DNA of 64,000 bases from Neoroseomonas lacus (GCF_014644535.1 NZ_BMKW01000001.1:310001-374000); one strand, 5' to 3'. Shown: positions 1 through 8,717, numbered from the stretch's first letter. Notes: generated by a model not told the origin, from the sequence alone. Made by a program: numbers and translations.

Positions 1-1737
1 CATCACATGGTCGATGGTATAGCCGAAGGACGCCCCCTCCGGCCCGGTGGTCGGAATGATGACCACGCCACGGTCCTCGGTCGGCGCGAATTCCTTGGGC
101 AGGATCGCATAGAGCACCACCGCGAGCCCGCACAGCGCCGCCGCCCCGCCAAGCACCAGCACCGGCGCGCGCAGCGCGCGGTCCAGCGTCCAGCGCAGCG
201 ACCCGTTCAGGCCGATGAAGAAGGGCTCCGTCACCCGCACGAACCAGGTCTCGCCCTGATGCGCCTTCAGCAGCTTCGAACACATCATCGGCGTCAGCGT
301 CAGCGCGATCAGCCCGGAGAACAGCACCGAGGCCGCCAATGCGAGCCCGAATTCCGTGAACAGCCGCCCTGTATTGCCCCCCATGAAGGACAGCGGCACG
401 AACACCGCGACCAGCACCAGCGTCGTCGCGATGACCGCGAAGGCGATCTCCCGCGCGCCGAGCAGCGAGGCAAGCAACGGCTCCTCGCCTTCCTCGATGC
501 GGCGATGGATGTTCTCCAGCACGACGATGGCGTCGTCCACCACCAGGCCGATCGCCAGCACCAGCCCCAGCAGCGTCAGCACATTCACCGAGAATCCCAG
601 CGCCGACATCGCGATGAAGGAGGCGATGATCGAGACCGGGATGGCGACCGCCGGGATGATCGTCGCCCGCACCGAGCGCAGGAACAGGAAGATGACGCCG
701 ATGACGAGCGCGAGGGCGATCATCAGCGCGTGCTCGACCTCATAGATCGACTGGCTGATGAACAGGCTCTCGTCATAGCCGGTGATCACGTCCACGCCCT
801 CGGGCAGGGATGGGGTGATCAGCGCCATCTCGGCCTTCACGCCATTGGCGACGGACAAGGTATTGGCCGTGGATTGCCGCAGGATGCCGAGGCCGATGGC
901 CGGACGCCCATTGATGCGGTAGCCGCCGCGGGTGTCCTCGGCGGCGACCTCGATGCGCGCCACCTCGCCCAACAGCACCTGGGCGCCGCCGGCATTGCGG
1001 CTCACGACGATCTCGCGGAACTGCTCGGGACGCGACATGCGGCTGTCGGTGCGCACGGTCAGCTCGCGCTGCTGGCTCTCGATGCGCCCGCCGGGCAGCT
1101 CGACATTCTCGCGGCGGATCGCCTCTTCGATGTCCTGTACCGTCAGGTTGCGCGCCGCCAAGGCCTGGCGGTCGAGCCAGACCCGCATCGAGAAGCGCCG
1201 CTCACCGGAGATGATGACCTGCGCGACACCCTCGACGATGGCCAGGCGGTCAACGATGCGCCGCCGCGCGAGGTCGGTGAGGTCGAGCGGCGTCAACCGG
1301 TCCGAGGCCAGCGCGATCCACAAGATCGGGCGGCTGTCGCCATCCACCTTGGCCACGACGGGGGTGTCGGCCTGTTCGGGCAGCCGGGCCAGCGCGCGGG
1401 CGACCTTGTCGCGCACGTCGTTCGCCGCGGCATCGACATTGCGCGTCAGCTGGAATTCCAGCGTGATCTGGCTGCGCTCGTCGCGCGACTGCGAGGAGAT
1501 CGTCTTGATCCCCTCGATCCCCGCGACGGCAGCTTCGAGAAGCTCGGTGATCTGGCTGTCCACCACCGGCGCCGAGGCGCCCGTATAGGTCGTGGTGATC
1601 TGGATGACGGGCGGGTCGATCGCCGGGTATTCGCGGATCGGCATGCGCAGCAGCGCGAAGATGCCGAGCACCGTCAGCATCAGGCTGATGACGGTGGCGA
1701 AGACCGGGCGCTTGATCGAGACGTCGGAGAGAACCAT
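1..1737 (-). CDS. RND multidrug efflux transporter, inner-membrane pump (C-terminus beyond window)
   Basis: Inner-membrane proton/drug antiporter of the HAE1 (AcrB/MexB) type, working with a periplasmic adaptor and an outer-membrane channel. The 579 visible codons start MVLSDVSIKRPVFATVISL, the typical N-terminus, with the first membrane helix at residues 10-30. The porter domains follow, then the helix cluster with GLVVDDAIVVLENI, which holds the paired aspartates of proton relay, and a GNTGRLFTEFG-type stretch. The frame stays open to window position 1, so about 450 C-terminal residues are missing; the family is about 1,030 residues long. The start lies 16 bp after the stop of the adaptor gene, so the two are clearly co-transcribed. 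Substrates cannot be read from sequence. Confidence 0.95.
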   Translation of the reverse strand, partial: MVLSDVSIKRPVFATVISLMLTVLGIFALLRMPIREYPAIDPPVIQITTTYTGASAPVVDSQITELLEAAVAGIEGIKTISSQSRDERSQITLEFQLTRNVDAAANDVRDKVARALARLPEQADTPVVAKVDGDSRPILWIALASDRLTPLDLTDLARRRIVDRLAIVEGVAQVIISGERRFSMRVWLDRQALAARNLTVQDIEEAIRRENVELPGGRIESQQRELTVRTDSRMSRPEQFREIVVSRNAGGAQVLLGEVARIEVAAEDTRGGYRINGRPAIGLGILRQSTANTLSVANGVKAEMALITPSLPEGVDVITGYDESLFISQSIYEVEHALMIALALVIGVIFLFLRSVRATIIPAVAIPVSIIASFIAMSALGFSVNVLTLLGLVLAIGLVVDDAIVVLENIHRRIEEGEEPLLASLLGAREIAFAVIATTLVLVAVFVPLSFMGGNTGRLFTEFGLALAASVLFSGLIALTLTPMMCSKLLKAHQGETWFVRVTEPFFIGLNGSLRWTLDRALRAPVLVLGGAAALCGLAVVLYAILPKEFAPTEDRGVVIIPTTGPEGASFGYTIDHVM

Positions 1738-1753
1738 CGGCGCCTCGCTCCCG

Positions 1754-2872
1754 TCAGCTCGTCGGTCGCGTCAGGGTCTCGGTGACCCGGACGGGAATGT
1801 CGTTGCGCAGCCGCTGGACGCCGCGCACCACCACCGGCTCGCCGGCATTCAGCCCGTCGCGGATCTCGACCTCGCCGGGCAGGCGCAGGCCGAGCCGCAC
1901 CTCCTGCCGCCGCGCGCGGCCATCGCGAACGACATAGACGTAGGCATGGTCGCCAACCGGGTCGATCGCCTCCTCGGCCACCAACAGGGCGCGGTCGCGT
2001 TGCTCCAGCACCAGTTCCACCGTCAGGAACAGGCCGGGGCGCAACGCCTCATCCGCATTGTCGAATTCGCTGATCACGCGCACCGAGCGCGTCGCCGGGT
2101 CGATGCGCGTATCGATCACCGCGACCGTGCCCTGGAAGCGTCGTCCCTCATAGGCGCTGCTATGGGCGGTCACGCCGCTGCCGACGCGGATGCGCGCGAG
2201 ATAGACCTCGGGCACCGAAAATTCGACGCGCACGCGGACGGTGTCGTCGAGCGTGGTGATCACCGTCCCCGGCTGGATCAGCGCACCGGGGCTCACTTGG
2301 CGCAGGCCGACGCGGCCGGCGAAGGGCGCTATCACGCGCAACTCCTCGAGCCGCGCCTCCGCCTGGCGCACCCGCCCCTCGGCCTGGCGGGCCACGGCTT
2401 CGAGGGTTTCGAGCCGCTGGGCGGCGATCGTCGCCCCCGCCTGGAGCTGGCGCCCGCGCACCAGCTGGCTTCGCGAATCATCCAGCATGGCGCGCGCCTG
2501 GTCGAGTTCCGCGCGCAGCGCCGCGGCGTCGAGCTGCACCAGCGTCGCCCCGGCGTCGACCCGCTCGCCTTCGGTGAAGCGGATCGCCTCGACGATGCCG
2601 GCGACCTTGGTGGTGATGGTGACGGCTTCGCGGGCGCGCACCGTGCCGACACTCTCGACCCGCTCGACGACCTGGCCGACGCGCACCGGCTGCACGATGA
2701 CCGCGACCGGGCCGCCCTGCACGCCGCCACGGGCCCCGCCCTGGGTCGACGCCTGGCGAAGGCCCAACATCTCGAGCGGCGGCCGCAGACCGAACTGCTC
2801 GCCATAGATCTGCCAGCCCGCCCCAGCCCCGCCGATCGCGGCAAGGATCGCCAATTGCGTCATTGTTCTCAT
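1754..2872 (-). CDS. RND efflux periplasmic adaptor (membrane fusion protein)
   Basis: Links the RND pump encoded just downstream to an outer-membrane channel. The 372-residue protein begins MRTMTQLAILAAIGGAGAG, a short hydrophobic N-terminal anchor, then has a biotinyl-lipoyl-like half (VGTVRAREAVTITTKVAG), an alpha-helical hairpin (about 110-165), the second lipoyl half (VIAPFAGRVGLRQVSPGALI) and beta-barrel and membrane-proximal domains. I chose the start at 2872 because upstream in-frame codons add about 60 residues with no adaptor character; an internal ATG at 2863 is also possible. There is no lipobox, so it is probably membrane-anchored rather than a lipoprotein. It starts 73 bp after the ABC ATPase gene on the same strand. 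Confidence 0.92.
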   Translation of the reverse strand: MRTMTQLAILAAIGGAGAGWQIYGEQFGLRPPLEMLGLRQASTQGGARGGVQGGPVAVIVQPVRVGQVVERVESVGTVRAREAVTITTKVAGIVEAIRFTEGERVDAGATLVQLDAAALRAELDQARAMLDDSRSQLVRGRQLQAGATIAAQRLETLEAVARQAEGRVRQAEARLEELRVIAPFAGRVGLRQVSPGALIQPGTVITTLDDTVRVRVEFSVPEVYLARIRVGSGVTAHSSAYEGRRFQGTVAVIDTRIDPATRSVRVISEFDNADEALRPGLFLTVELVLEQRDRALLVAEEAIDPVGDHAYVYVVRDGRARRQEVRLGLRLPGEVEIRDGLNAGEPVVVRGVQRLRNDIPVRVTETLTRPTS

Positions 2873-2945
2873 GGTGAGCCCACCTGCCGACGCCGAATAC
2901 ATGACCGCAAGGCAAGCATTCGGCAAGACGCCGATGGGCAGCGCG

Positions 2946-3938
2946 TCAAGAAGTTCCGACCTTGATGCAACGAACCATCCGCCCGCCACCCAAAGGCCGG
3001 ATTGCCGGCACGCCATCGAGGCAGGCCGGTTCGGCGATTTCGCAGCGCGGCGCAAAGGCGCAGCCGGTCGGCAACCTGTCGAGGCTCGGCGGCGCGCCGG
3101 GGATGGTCGTCAGCCGCTTGCCGCGCATGCCGCCATGCACCGTCGCGCCCAGCAGGCCCTGCGGATAGGGGTGCAGCGGGCCGGCCATGAACGGCACGAC
3201 CGGCCCTTCCTCGACGACGCGCCCCGCATACATCACGGCGATGCGGTCGGCGATCTCGCCGGCGACGCCAAGGTCGTGCGTGACGAAGATGACGCCCATG
3301 CCGAGTTGCTCCTGCAACTCGCGCAACAACAGCAGCACCTGGATCTGCACCGTGGCGTCGAGCGCGGTGGTTGGTTCATCTGCCAGCAGCAACTTTGGCT
3401 TGCAGGCGAGTGCCACCGCAATCATCGCGCGCTGACGCAGCCCACCTGACAACTCATGCGGGTAGGCGGCGAGGCGTCGCTTGGCCGACGGGATCTGCAC
3501 CAGTTCCAGCAATTCGAGCGCCCGCGCATCGGCCGCCGAACGCGACGCGCCCTCATGCCGCTGCACCGCCTCGGCGATCTGCCCGCCGATGGTGAAGACC
3601 GGGTCGAGCGCGGTCATCGGCTCCTGGAAGATCATCGCGACATCGCCGCCGCGGAAGGCCGAGAGCTGCCCCTCCGACATCGCCTGCACATCGCGGCCGG
3701 CGACCTCGATCGAGCCGCCGACCTTGGCCTGCTTCGGCAGCAGCTTCATCAGCGCGCGCAGCGTGACCGACTTGCCCGACCCCGATTCACCCAGCAGGCA
3801 CAACACCTCCCCCTGCGCGAGGTCGAGGTCGACACCATTGACCGCGTGCACCGTGGTGTCGCGATTGACAAAGCGCACCGACAGGTCGCGCGCGCGCACC
3901 AGCGGCGTGGCGGCGTCCATCTTCACCGCCGCGCTCAT
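2946..3938 (-). CDS. Dipeptide/oligopeptide-type ABC transporter ATP-binding protein (DppD-like)
   Basis: Cytoplasmic ATPase of a peptide- or nickel-type importer, 330 residues. Visible motifs are the Walker [10 protein letters not shown] (about 49-57), the Q-loop in [13 protein letters not shown], the signature LSGGLRQR, the Walker [13 protein letters not shown] and the switch histidine in FVTHDLG. The C-terminal oligopeptide-type extension has the usual cysteine-containing PTGCAFAPRCEIAEPAC. It shares an ATGA overlap (3935-3938) with the preceding DppF-like gene, so the two are translationally coupled. No permease or binding protein is adjacent, so the transporter they energise must be encoded elsewhere; the substrate is unknown. 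Confidence 0.93.
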   Translation of the reverse strand: MSAAVKMDAATPLVRARDLSVRFVNRDTTVHAVNGVDLDLAQGEVLCLLGESGSGKSVTLRALMKLLPKQAKVGGSIEVAGRDVQAMSEGQLSAFRGGDVAMIFQEPMTALDPVFTIGGQIAEAVQRHEGASRSAADARALELLELVQIPSAKRRLAAYPHELSGGLRQRAMIAVALACKPKLLLADEPTTALDATVQIQVLLLLRELQEQLGMGVIFVTHDLGVAGEIADRIAVMYAGRVVEEGPVVPFMAGPLHPYPQGLLGATVHGGMRGKRLTTIPGAPPSLDRLPTGCAFAPRCEIAEPACLDGVPAIRPLGGGRMVRCIKVGTS

Positions 3939-4987
3939 GCCGCCATCCTCGGCGCGAGCGTGTGCCCGCTGCCGGGCGTCACCGCATGGCAGGCGGCCTC
4001 ATGCCCGGGCGAGAGCGTCGCCGCGATCGGCTCGCGTTCGGCACACACCCCCTCGGCCATCGGGCAGCGCGTGCGGAAACGGCAGCCGGAAGGCGGGTTC
4101 ACCGGGTTGGGCGGGTCGCCGGTCAGCGGCGGCACGGTGCGCCGCTTCGTCGGGTCCATCGAGGGGCGCGAGGCCAGCAGCGCGCGGGTGTAAGGGTGCG
4201 CGGGGCGTTCGTAGATCTCGTCCACCGGCCCCTGCTCGACCACCTTGCCCAGATACATGACCAGCACGCGGTCGGAGATGTACTGCACCACGCTGAGGTC
4301 GTGGCTGATGAACGCATAGGTCAGGCCGAACTTCTCCTTGAGATCCATCAGCAGGTTCAGCACCTGCGCCTCGACCGATTTGTCGAGGGCGGAGACCGGT
4401 TCGTCCAGGATCACCAGCCGCGGCTGCAACGCCAGCGCGCGGGCGATGTTGATGCGCTGCCGCTGCCCGCCCGAAAGCTCATGCGGGTAGCGCTGCGCGA
4501 ATTGCGCCGGCGCGAGGCCGACGGCGGCGAGCAGCTCGCGCGCCCGCTCGCGCGCCTCGGCGGCCGGCACGCCATGCACCTTGGGGGCGAAGGCGATGGT
4601 CTCCTCGATGGTCAGGCGCGGGTTCAGCGAGGCATAGGAATCCTGGAACACCATCTGCACCTGGCGGCGATAGTCGCGCAGCGCGACGCCGCCGGTCTGG
4701 TCGTTGCCGCCCACTTCCTCGCCATCGAAGACCATGGTGCCGGCATTGGCATCCATCAGGCGCATCAGCAGCCGCGCCGTGGTGGACTTGCCGCAGCCGG
4801 ATTCACCGACGATGCCGAGGGTCTCACCCTTGAGGATCGACAGGTCCACCCCGTCCACCGCCCGCACCACCGCCACCTGGCGGCCGAACAGCCCGCCATT
4901 GATCGGGAAGTGCTTCACCAGCCCCGTCACGGAGAGGAGGGGCTGCGCGGGTCCGCCACGGTCGGGCGACTGGGAGATGCTGCTCAT
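3935..4987 (-). CDS. Dipeptide/oligopeptide-type ABC transporter ATP-binding protein (DppF-like)
   Basis: Partner ATPase of the DppD-like protein, 350 residues from the ATG at 4987 (MSSISQSPDRGG). Walker A GESGCGKST is at about 61-69, the Q-loop motif is VFQDSYASLNPR, the signature is LSGGQRQRI, Walker B is [12 protein letters not shown] and the switch is FISHDLS. The C-terminus carries the oligopeptide ABC extension PSGCRFRTRCPMAEGVC. An upstream in-frame ATG exists at 5161, but the added residues are not family-like and no ribosome-binding site is clear at either codon. It is the first gene of the run and is divergent from the cysteine peptidase gene, with a 197-bp gap that probably holds both promoters. 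Confidence 0.92.
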   Translation of the reverse strand: MSSISQSPDRGGPAQPLLSVTGLVKHFPINGGLFGRQVAVVRAVDGVDLSILKGETLGIVGESGCGKSTTARLLMRLMDANAGTMVFDGEEVGGNDQTGGVALRDYRRQVQMVFQDSYASLNPRLTIEETIAFAPKVHGVPAAEARERARELLAAVGLAPAQFAQRYPHELSGGQRQRINIARALALQPRLVILDEPVSALDKSVEAQVLNLLMDLKEKFGLTYAFISHDLSVVQYISDRVLVMYLGKVVEQGPVDEIYERPAHPYTRALLASRPSMDPTKRRTVPPLTGDPPNPVNPPSGCRFRTRCPMAEGVCAEREPIAATLSPGHEAACHAVTPGSGHTLAPRMAA

Positions 4988-5184
4988 GGCCAGGAGGCAA
5001 GCAACCGCCATGCCGCGCCCCGGCAAGGACCAACTCCGCCCGGTGCGGCCAGGTTGCACAAGCCATGGGCGGTCCGCCCGCGCGAGCGGCATCGCGGTTA
5101 CGCAACACTTCATGGGCAAGGCCGCCGATTCGATGCCAGTTTCAACGCCGGATCGGACCAACCAGCCTGGCAGGAGGCTTCATC

Positions 5185-5718
5185 ATGTCGCTCACCATCG
5201 GCGCCCATCGCTTTCCGGGGCGCAGCCGGTCGAATGCCATCTCCTCAAGCGGACCGTCGCTGGTGCTGGACGTGCCGGTGGTCGGCCAGGTGCGGTCGAT
5301 GGATTGCTGGTACGCCGCCGCCTGCATGGTCGCCTACTACCAGGAAGCCGGCCCGCGCCTCGGCCTGCCGCGGGAATGGAACGCGGATAGCGGCATTGTC
5401 GAGCAGGACTTCCCCCGCCTCGCCGCCGTTGAGGGGCTGGAGCCCGTCCCGCTGCCCACCGGCGCGCACACCGCCACGAATTGGGACATCTTCCGCTGGC
5501 TCGTGCAGTACGGCCCGATCTGGGCGGTGGGCGACTGGTACGGTTTCGGCCATGCCATCGTGCTGACCGGCATCGAGGGCGATACGCTGCACATCAACGA
5601 CCCCGATGACCAGCAGGGCGGCGACGACGGCCGGCGCGGCACCGAGACGGTGGCCTGGTTCAACAGCCACCTGTTCTGGGACTGGGACCGCTGCATGATG
5701 TACAAGCCGGCGAAGTAG
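5185..5718 (+). CDS. Papain-like cysteine peptidase (C70/AvrRpt2-like or C39-like fold)
   Basis: A 177-residue protein with the hallmarks of a papain-like thiol peptidase. The nucleophile is in MDCWYAAACMVAYY (Cys41), the general base in GFGHAIVLTG (His123), and the third member in HINDPD (Asn138 or Asp139). The conserved tryptophan after the cysteine fits families such as AvrRpt2 (C70) or bacteriocin-processing C39. There is no signal peptide and no C-terminal partner domain, so it is probably cytosolic, or secreted by an unknown route. A good ribosome-binding site (caggagg, 5171-5177) sets the start at 5185. It is followed after 40 bp by a Lrp-type ligand-binding domain gene. Substrate is unknown. 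Confidence 0.75.
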   Translation: MSLTIGAHRFPGRSRSNAISSSGPSLVLDVPVVGQVRSMDCWYAAACMVAYYQEAGPRLGLPREWNADSGIVEQDFPRLAAVEGLEPVPLPTGAHTATNWDIFRWLVQYGPIWAVGDWYGFGHAIVLTGIEGDTLHINDPDDQQGGDDGRRGTETVAWFNSHLFWDWDRCMMYKPAK

Positions 5719-5758
5719 GCGCCGGCACTCACGCCGCGCCGCAGCGACGGAACCGGCG

Positions 5759-6013
5759 ATGCGCGCGATATTCGTCATGATCAAATGCGAGATGGGCCAA
5801 GCCTACCGCGTGGCCCGCGACATGGCCGACACCATCGAGGAATTGTCGGAGATGCATTCCATCTCCGGCCAATACGACCTGCTCGGGAAATTCTACCTCG
5901 CCCCCGACCGCGACATCGGCGAATTCGTGGTCGAGACGGTGCAGACCGTCCCCGGCGTGAAGGACACCTACACGCTGCAGACCTTCAACGCCTTCTCCGG
6001 GGCGCGGGGCTGA
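5759..6013 (+). CDS. Stand-alone Lrp/AsnC ligand-binding (RAM) domain protein
   Basis: An 84-residue protein matching the C-terminal effector-binding domain of Lrp/AsnC regulators without the DNA-binding helix-turn-helix. The N-terminal strand is MRAIFVMIKCEMGQ, the middle has SISGQYDLLGKFYL with the usual G-x-YD pattern, and the protein ends with a VQTVPGVKDTYTLQTF strand. Such small domains oligomerise as decamers or bind amino acids, and can modulate full-length Lrp proteins or enzymes. It is probably co-transcribed with the cysteine peptidase gene 40 bp upstream. No DNA-binding segment can be found in frame upstream, so this looks like a genuine single-domain protein and not a truncation. 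Confidence 0.85.
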   Translation: MRAIFVMIKCEMGQAYRVARDMADTIEELSEMHSISGQYDLLGKFYLAPDRDIGEFVVETVQTVPGVKDTYTLQTFNAFSGARG

Positions 6014-6017
6014 CGCC

Positions 6018-6212
6018 ATGCGCCCTGCCATCCAAACTTGGCCGGCACTGCTGCTGTGCGCCACAGTCCTGGTGGGTTGCGGTGGCACGGGAACGGGCAC
6101 GACGCCGACAGCGACGCGCCCGGGGTCGCTGACCATGAGTGTAGGCGGGTCGGTCGGCACGGCGGGTGGGGCGGTGTCACAGCCGCGCACGGACGCCCGC
6201 GACCGGCCCTGA
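6018..6212 (+). CDS. Small putative lipoprotein
   Basis: A 64-residue protein starting 4 bp after the previous stop. A hydrophobic stretch ends in a lipobox (LVGC, Cys21), followed by a short Gly/Thr-rich tail (GGTGTGTTPTATRPG) with no recognisable domain. The lipobox and operon-like spacing support it as a real secreted lipoprotein; the low-complexity tail and lack of a known family make the function unknown. It converges on the binding-protein gene, with only 10 bp between the stops. Confidence 0.5.
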   Translation: MRPAIQTWPALLLCATVLVGCGGTGTGTTPTATRPGSLTMSVGGSVGTAGGAVSQPRTDARDRP

Positions 6213-6222
6213 CGCCCTGCCC

Positions 6223-7248
6223 TCAGCGTGCCGGTGGCGGGTAGTGGACGCCGCCATCGGTCCATAGCCGGTTCACCCCGCGCTGCAGACCGAGCGGCGC
6301 GACGTTTCGATCCCATTGTTCGGCATAGTTGCCGACCTGCCGGACGATCTGGAATGCCCAATCGTCACCCACGCCCAGCATACCGCCGAACCCTCCGCTG
6401 CGTCCGAGGAAGCGCCGCACCTCGGGGTCGGGATCGTCGAGCCGGGCCTCGGCATTGGCGGAGGTGATGCCGAATTCCTCGGCGAGCAGCGGCACGAAGC
6501 CGGCCCAGCGCACCAGGTCGAACCAGCGCTGGTCCCCCTTGCGAACCACAGGCCCGAGCGGCTCTTTGCTGATGACGTCGGGCAGCAGCATGAAGTCCTG
6601 CCCCTGCTCCCCAAGACCGGCACGGAAGGCGGCCAATGCTGCCGTCCCGATCGTGTAGGCGTCGCAACGACCGCCGAGGAAGGCGGTGCGCAATTCCTCC
6701 AGCGTGTCGATGACGAGTGGTGTCAGGCGCATTCCGCTTCGGCGGAAGTAGTCGGCCAGATTCAACTCAGTCGTGGTGCCGGGCTGCACGCAGACCGTCG
6801 CGCCATCCAACTGCCGCGCGGCGGACACGCCAAGCGAGCGGCGAACCAGGAAGCCTTGTCCGTCATAAAAGGTGACCCCCGTGAATTCGAGGCCGAGGCT
6901 CGCCTCGCGCGTCAGCGTCCAGGTGGTGTTGGAGGCAAGGATATCGATCTCGCCCGCCTGCAACATCGGCAGCCGGTTCTGCGTGGTGGTAGCGACGTAT
7001 CGTACTTTCGACGCATCACCGAACATCGCCGCGGCGACGGCGCGGCAGACATCGACATACAGACCCGACCAGGCGCCTCGGCTGTCCACCGCGGCAAAGC
7101 CCGGCAGGTTGGGGGCAGTGCCGCAGACGACGTGTCCACGCGCGCGCACCGCATCGAAGGTCGGCGACAACGTCGCCGGCGCCTGGGCCTGCGCCGCACC
7201 GCCGAACAGCAGGGCAGCGACGCCGAGTGAACGAAGCAATCCGATCAT
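6223..7248 (-). CDS. Amino-acid ABC transporter substrate-binding protein (AapJ/family 3 type)
   Basis: Periplasmic solute receptor, 341 residues, with a cleavable signal peptide (hydrophobic core about 5-16, cleavage near AQAQA). The mature part has the family-3 features RGHVVCGTAPNLPGFA, then GLYVDVCRAVAAAMFGD, LPMLQAGEIDILASNTTWT and DGATVCVQPGTT, which resemble the general L-amino-acid receptor AapJ. The protein length of about 340 also fits AapJ rather than the roughly 260-residue HisJ class. No permease or ATPase genes follow, so it is an orphan receptor. A near-palindrome at 7265-7280, identical to one upstream of the GntR regulator gene, lies 17 bp before its start and suggests regulation by that protein. 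Confidence 0.87.
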   Translation of the reverse strand: MIGLLRSLGVAALLFGGAAQAQAPATLSPTFDAVRARGHVVCGTAPNLPGFAAVDSRGAWSGLYVDVCRAVAAAMFGDASKVRYVATTTQNRLPMLQAGEIDILASNTTWTLTREASLGLEFTGVTFYDGQGFLVRRSLGVSAARQLDGATVCVQPGTTTELNLADYFRRSGMRLTPLVIDTLEELRTAFLGGRCDAYTIGTAALAAFRAGLGEQGQDFMLLPDVISKEPLGPVVRKGDQRWFDLVRWAGFVPLLAEEFGITSANAEARLDDPDPEVRRFLGRSGGFGGMLGVGDDWAFQIVRQVGNYAEQWDRNVAPLGLQRGVNRLWTDGGVHYPPPAR

Positions 7249-7264
7249 GCCAATCTCCGATTTG

Positions 7265-7280
7265 TCGATTGTCGAAAATC
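7265..7280. promoter_or_regulatory. Candidate GntR operator upstream of the binding-protein gene
   Basis: The 16-bp sequence tcgattgtcgaaaatc, whose last 14 bases form an imperfect palindrome, occurs here and, inverted, at 8718-8733 upstream of the GntR gene. It overlaps the stop codon of the dehalogenase gene and lies just upstream of the substrate-binding-protein start at 7248. The core resembles the spacing of FadR-subfamily operators. Binding is inferred, not shown. Confidence 0.6.
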
Positions 7281-8004
7281 AAACACCGAGGGCATCCGCC
7301 AGGGCGGCCAGCGAGGGCACCCGCGCCGCGGGCTGGGCGGTATTCGCGATGGTCGCGCCGATGCCGCGCTTGCCATGCCGCCGATCAACCCAAACCGTGG
7401 GTATGCCGAGCCGCGCCGCCGGTTCCACATCATGGTGGCGGCTTTGGGCAACATGCAGGATCGCTTCCTTGGGCACGCCCTGCTCTTCGAGCTCCGCCAC
7501 CGCGGTCTCGAAATGCGGCAGCCCGGGCTTGTAGGACCCGACACGCTCAGCAGTGACGGTCAGCAGGAAGGGAACCTCGAGCAGCCGCAGGCTGCGAGCC
7601 AGTGAGGCATCATCCACGTTGGACAGGATGCCAAGGGCGAAGCGGGAGGCCAGGCGCCGCAGCGCCGCGACCGTATCGGCGAAGGGCGGCCAGTCGCCGC
7701 AGGATTGCGCGAAGGCCTCGCATTGCGCCGCGTCCTCCGGCAGGCCGAAACTCGCTTGGACATCCGCCCAACTGCGAGCCAGCACCTCCCGATAGGGCAA
7801 TGCCGGCCGCGGCTGCTGGTGCCGCGACTGATGCAGCGCGAAGGCGACAAGGATGAGGTCGGGCGGGATCTCGCGACGCCCCGCTTCGGCGATCCAGGGG
7901 CCGACGCGCGCGGTGATGCCGCTCTCCCAATCGATCAGCGTGCCGTAGCAATCGAAGGTCAGGACGCGCCGGTCGGTCGCGTCGATGGTCGTGTCGAAGG
8001 TCAT
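7279..8004 (-). CDS. Haloacid dehalogenase, type II (HAD superfamily hydrolase)
   Basis: A 241-residue soluble hydrolase related to L-2-haloacid dehalogenases. Motif I is LTFDCYGTLIDWESGI with the nucleophilic Asp, motif II is the SNVD segment, the motif III lysine is in GSYKPGLPHFE, and motif IV is in HVAQSRHHDVEPA, where dehalogenases usually have SNxxD-type residues. Many proteins with this architecture are phosphatases or phosphonoacetaldehyde-type enzymes, so dehalogenation is likely but not certain. The start at 8004 overlaps the regulator stop by ATGA (8001-8004). Its position between a GntR regulator and an amino-acid receptor suggests catabolism of an amino- or halo-acid. Confidence 0.85.
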   Translation of the reverse strand: MTFDTTIDATDRRVLTFDCYGTLIDWESGITARVGPWIAEAGRREIPPDLILVAFALHQSRHQQPRPALPYREVLARSWADVQASFGLPEDAAQCEAFAQSCGDWPPFADTVAALRRLASRFALGILSNVDDASLARSLRLLEVPFLLTVTAERVGSYKPGLPHFETAVAELEEQGVPKEAILHVAQSRHHDVEPAARLGIPTVWVDRRHGKRGIGATIANTAQPAARVPSLAALADALGV

Positions 8005-8693
8005 GCCTGTTCCTGTGTTGCGAGCCATTGTGCAACGCGTGCGCGCGCCTCCTCGACCTGGCCGGCGTTCATTGCCGCCGCGCCGGCGGCGTCGCCGCGC
8101 CCCGCGAGTTCGAGCATGTCGCGATGGGACCGCACCCATCCGACCGACAGCCCCGCCGCGGTCCAGGCCGGCATCAGGTAGCGCGACACAGCGATATGCA
8201 GGTGCTCCATCTGCGCCATGATCCGCGGTCGGTCGGCGCGGGAGGTGAGGATGCGGTGAAAGCGCCAATGCAGGTCGGACTGCCGTATGGGGTCGGCGGG
8301 CGCGGCCTCGGCTTCCGCCAGCACGGCCGCGGCGGCGTCCTTGTCGGCACGGGTCAGGTGCGGGATCGACAAGCGCATGGCATGGCCTTCGAGCAGGCTG
8401 CGCAGTTCGGTGATCTCCTGCAGGTCCGCCGGATCTGCGGGTGCGACGGCGATGCCACGATGCCGGCTGACGGTCAGTAACCCCTCCCCCGCCAAAACCT
8501 GGAGCGCTTCACGGACCGGCGCGCGACTGGTGCCGAAATGGCGCGCCAGGTGATCCTGCTTGAGTTGCGCACCCGCGGGCAGCAGCCCGGTCAGGATGCC
8601 TTCCCGTAGCGCTTCCGCCACCGCCGCCGGGATGGAGCGGGTGGCAGCCAGGTGGCGTGTGGCGAGTGAGGCGAGGATGTCGGTCGGGCTCAT
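8001..8693 (-). CDS. GntR family transcriptional regulator, FCD (FadR) subfamily
   Basis: A 230-residue one-component regulator. The N-terminal winged helix (about 15-80) shows IPAAVAEALREGILTGLLPAGAQL, followed by a recognition region with TSRAPVREALQVLAGEGLL. The C-terminal FCD helical bundle (about 90-220) has the ligand/metal residues in ELRSLLEGHA, DLHWRFHRIL and a SHRDMLEL segment. I preferred the ATG at 8693 over 8750 because the upstream option would place the 16-bp operator candidate (8718-8733) inside the coding region. The arrangement predicts autoregulation and control of the binding-protein gene at 6223-7248. The effector is unknown, probably a small organic acid. Confidence 0.88.
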   Translation of the reverse strand: MSPTDILASLATRHLAATRSIPAAVAEALREGILTGLLPAGAQLKQDHLARHFGTSRAPVREALQVLAGEGLLTVSRHRGIAVAPADPADLQEITELRSLLEGHAMRLSIPHLTRADKDAAAAVLAEAEAAPADPIRQSDLHWRFHRILTSRADRPRIMAQMEHLHIAVSRYLMPAWTAAGLSVGWVRSHRDMLELAGRGDAAGAAAMNAGQVEEARARVAQWLATQEQA

Positions 8694-8717
8694 GAAGCCA
8701 GGAATGACTCGATTTGC

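Noticed and set aside
7-1785. A 592-residue plus-strand frame over the RND pump
   Set aside because: Shadow of the minus-strand pump gene; composition dominated by Arg, His and Gln repeats and no family signature.
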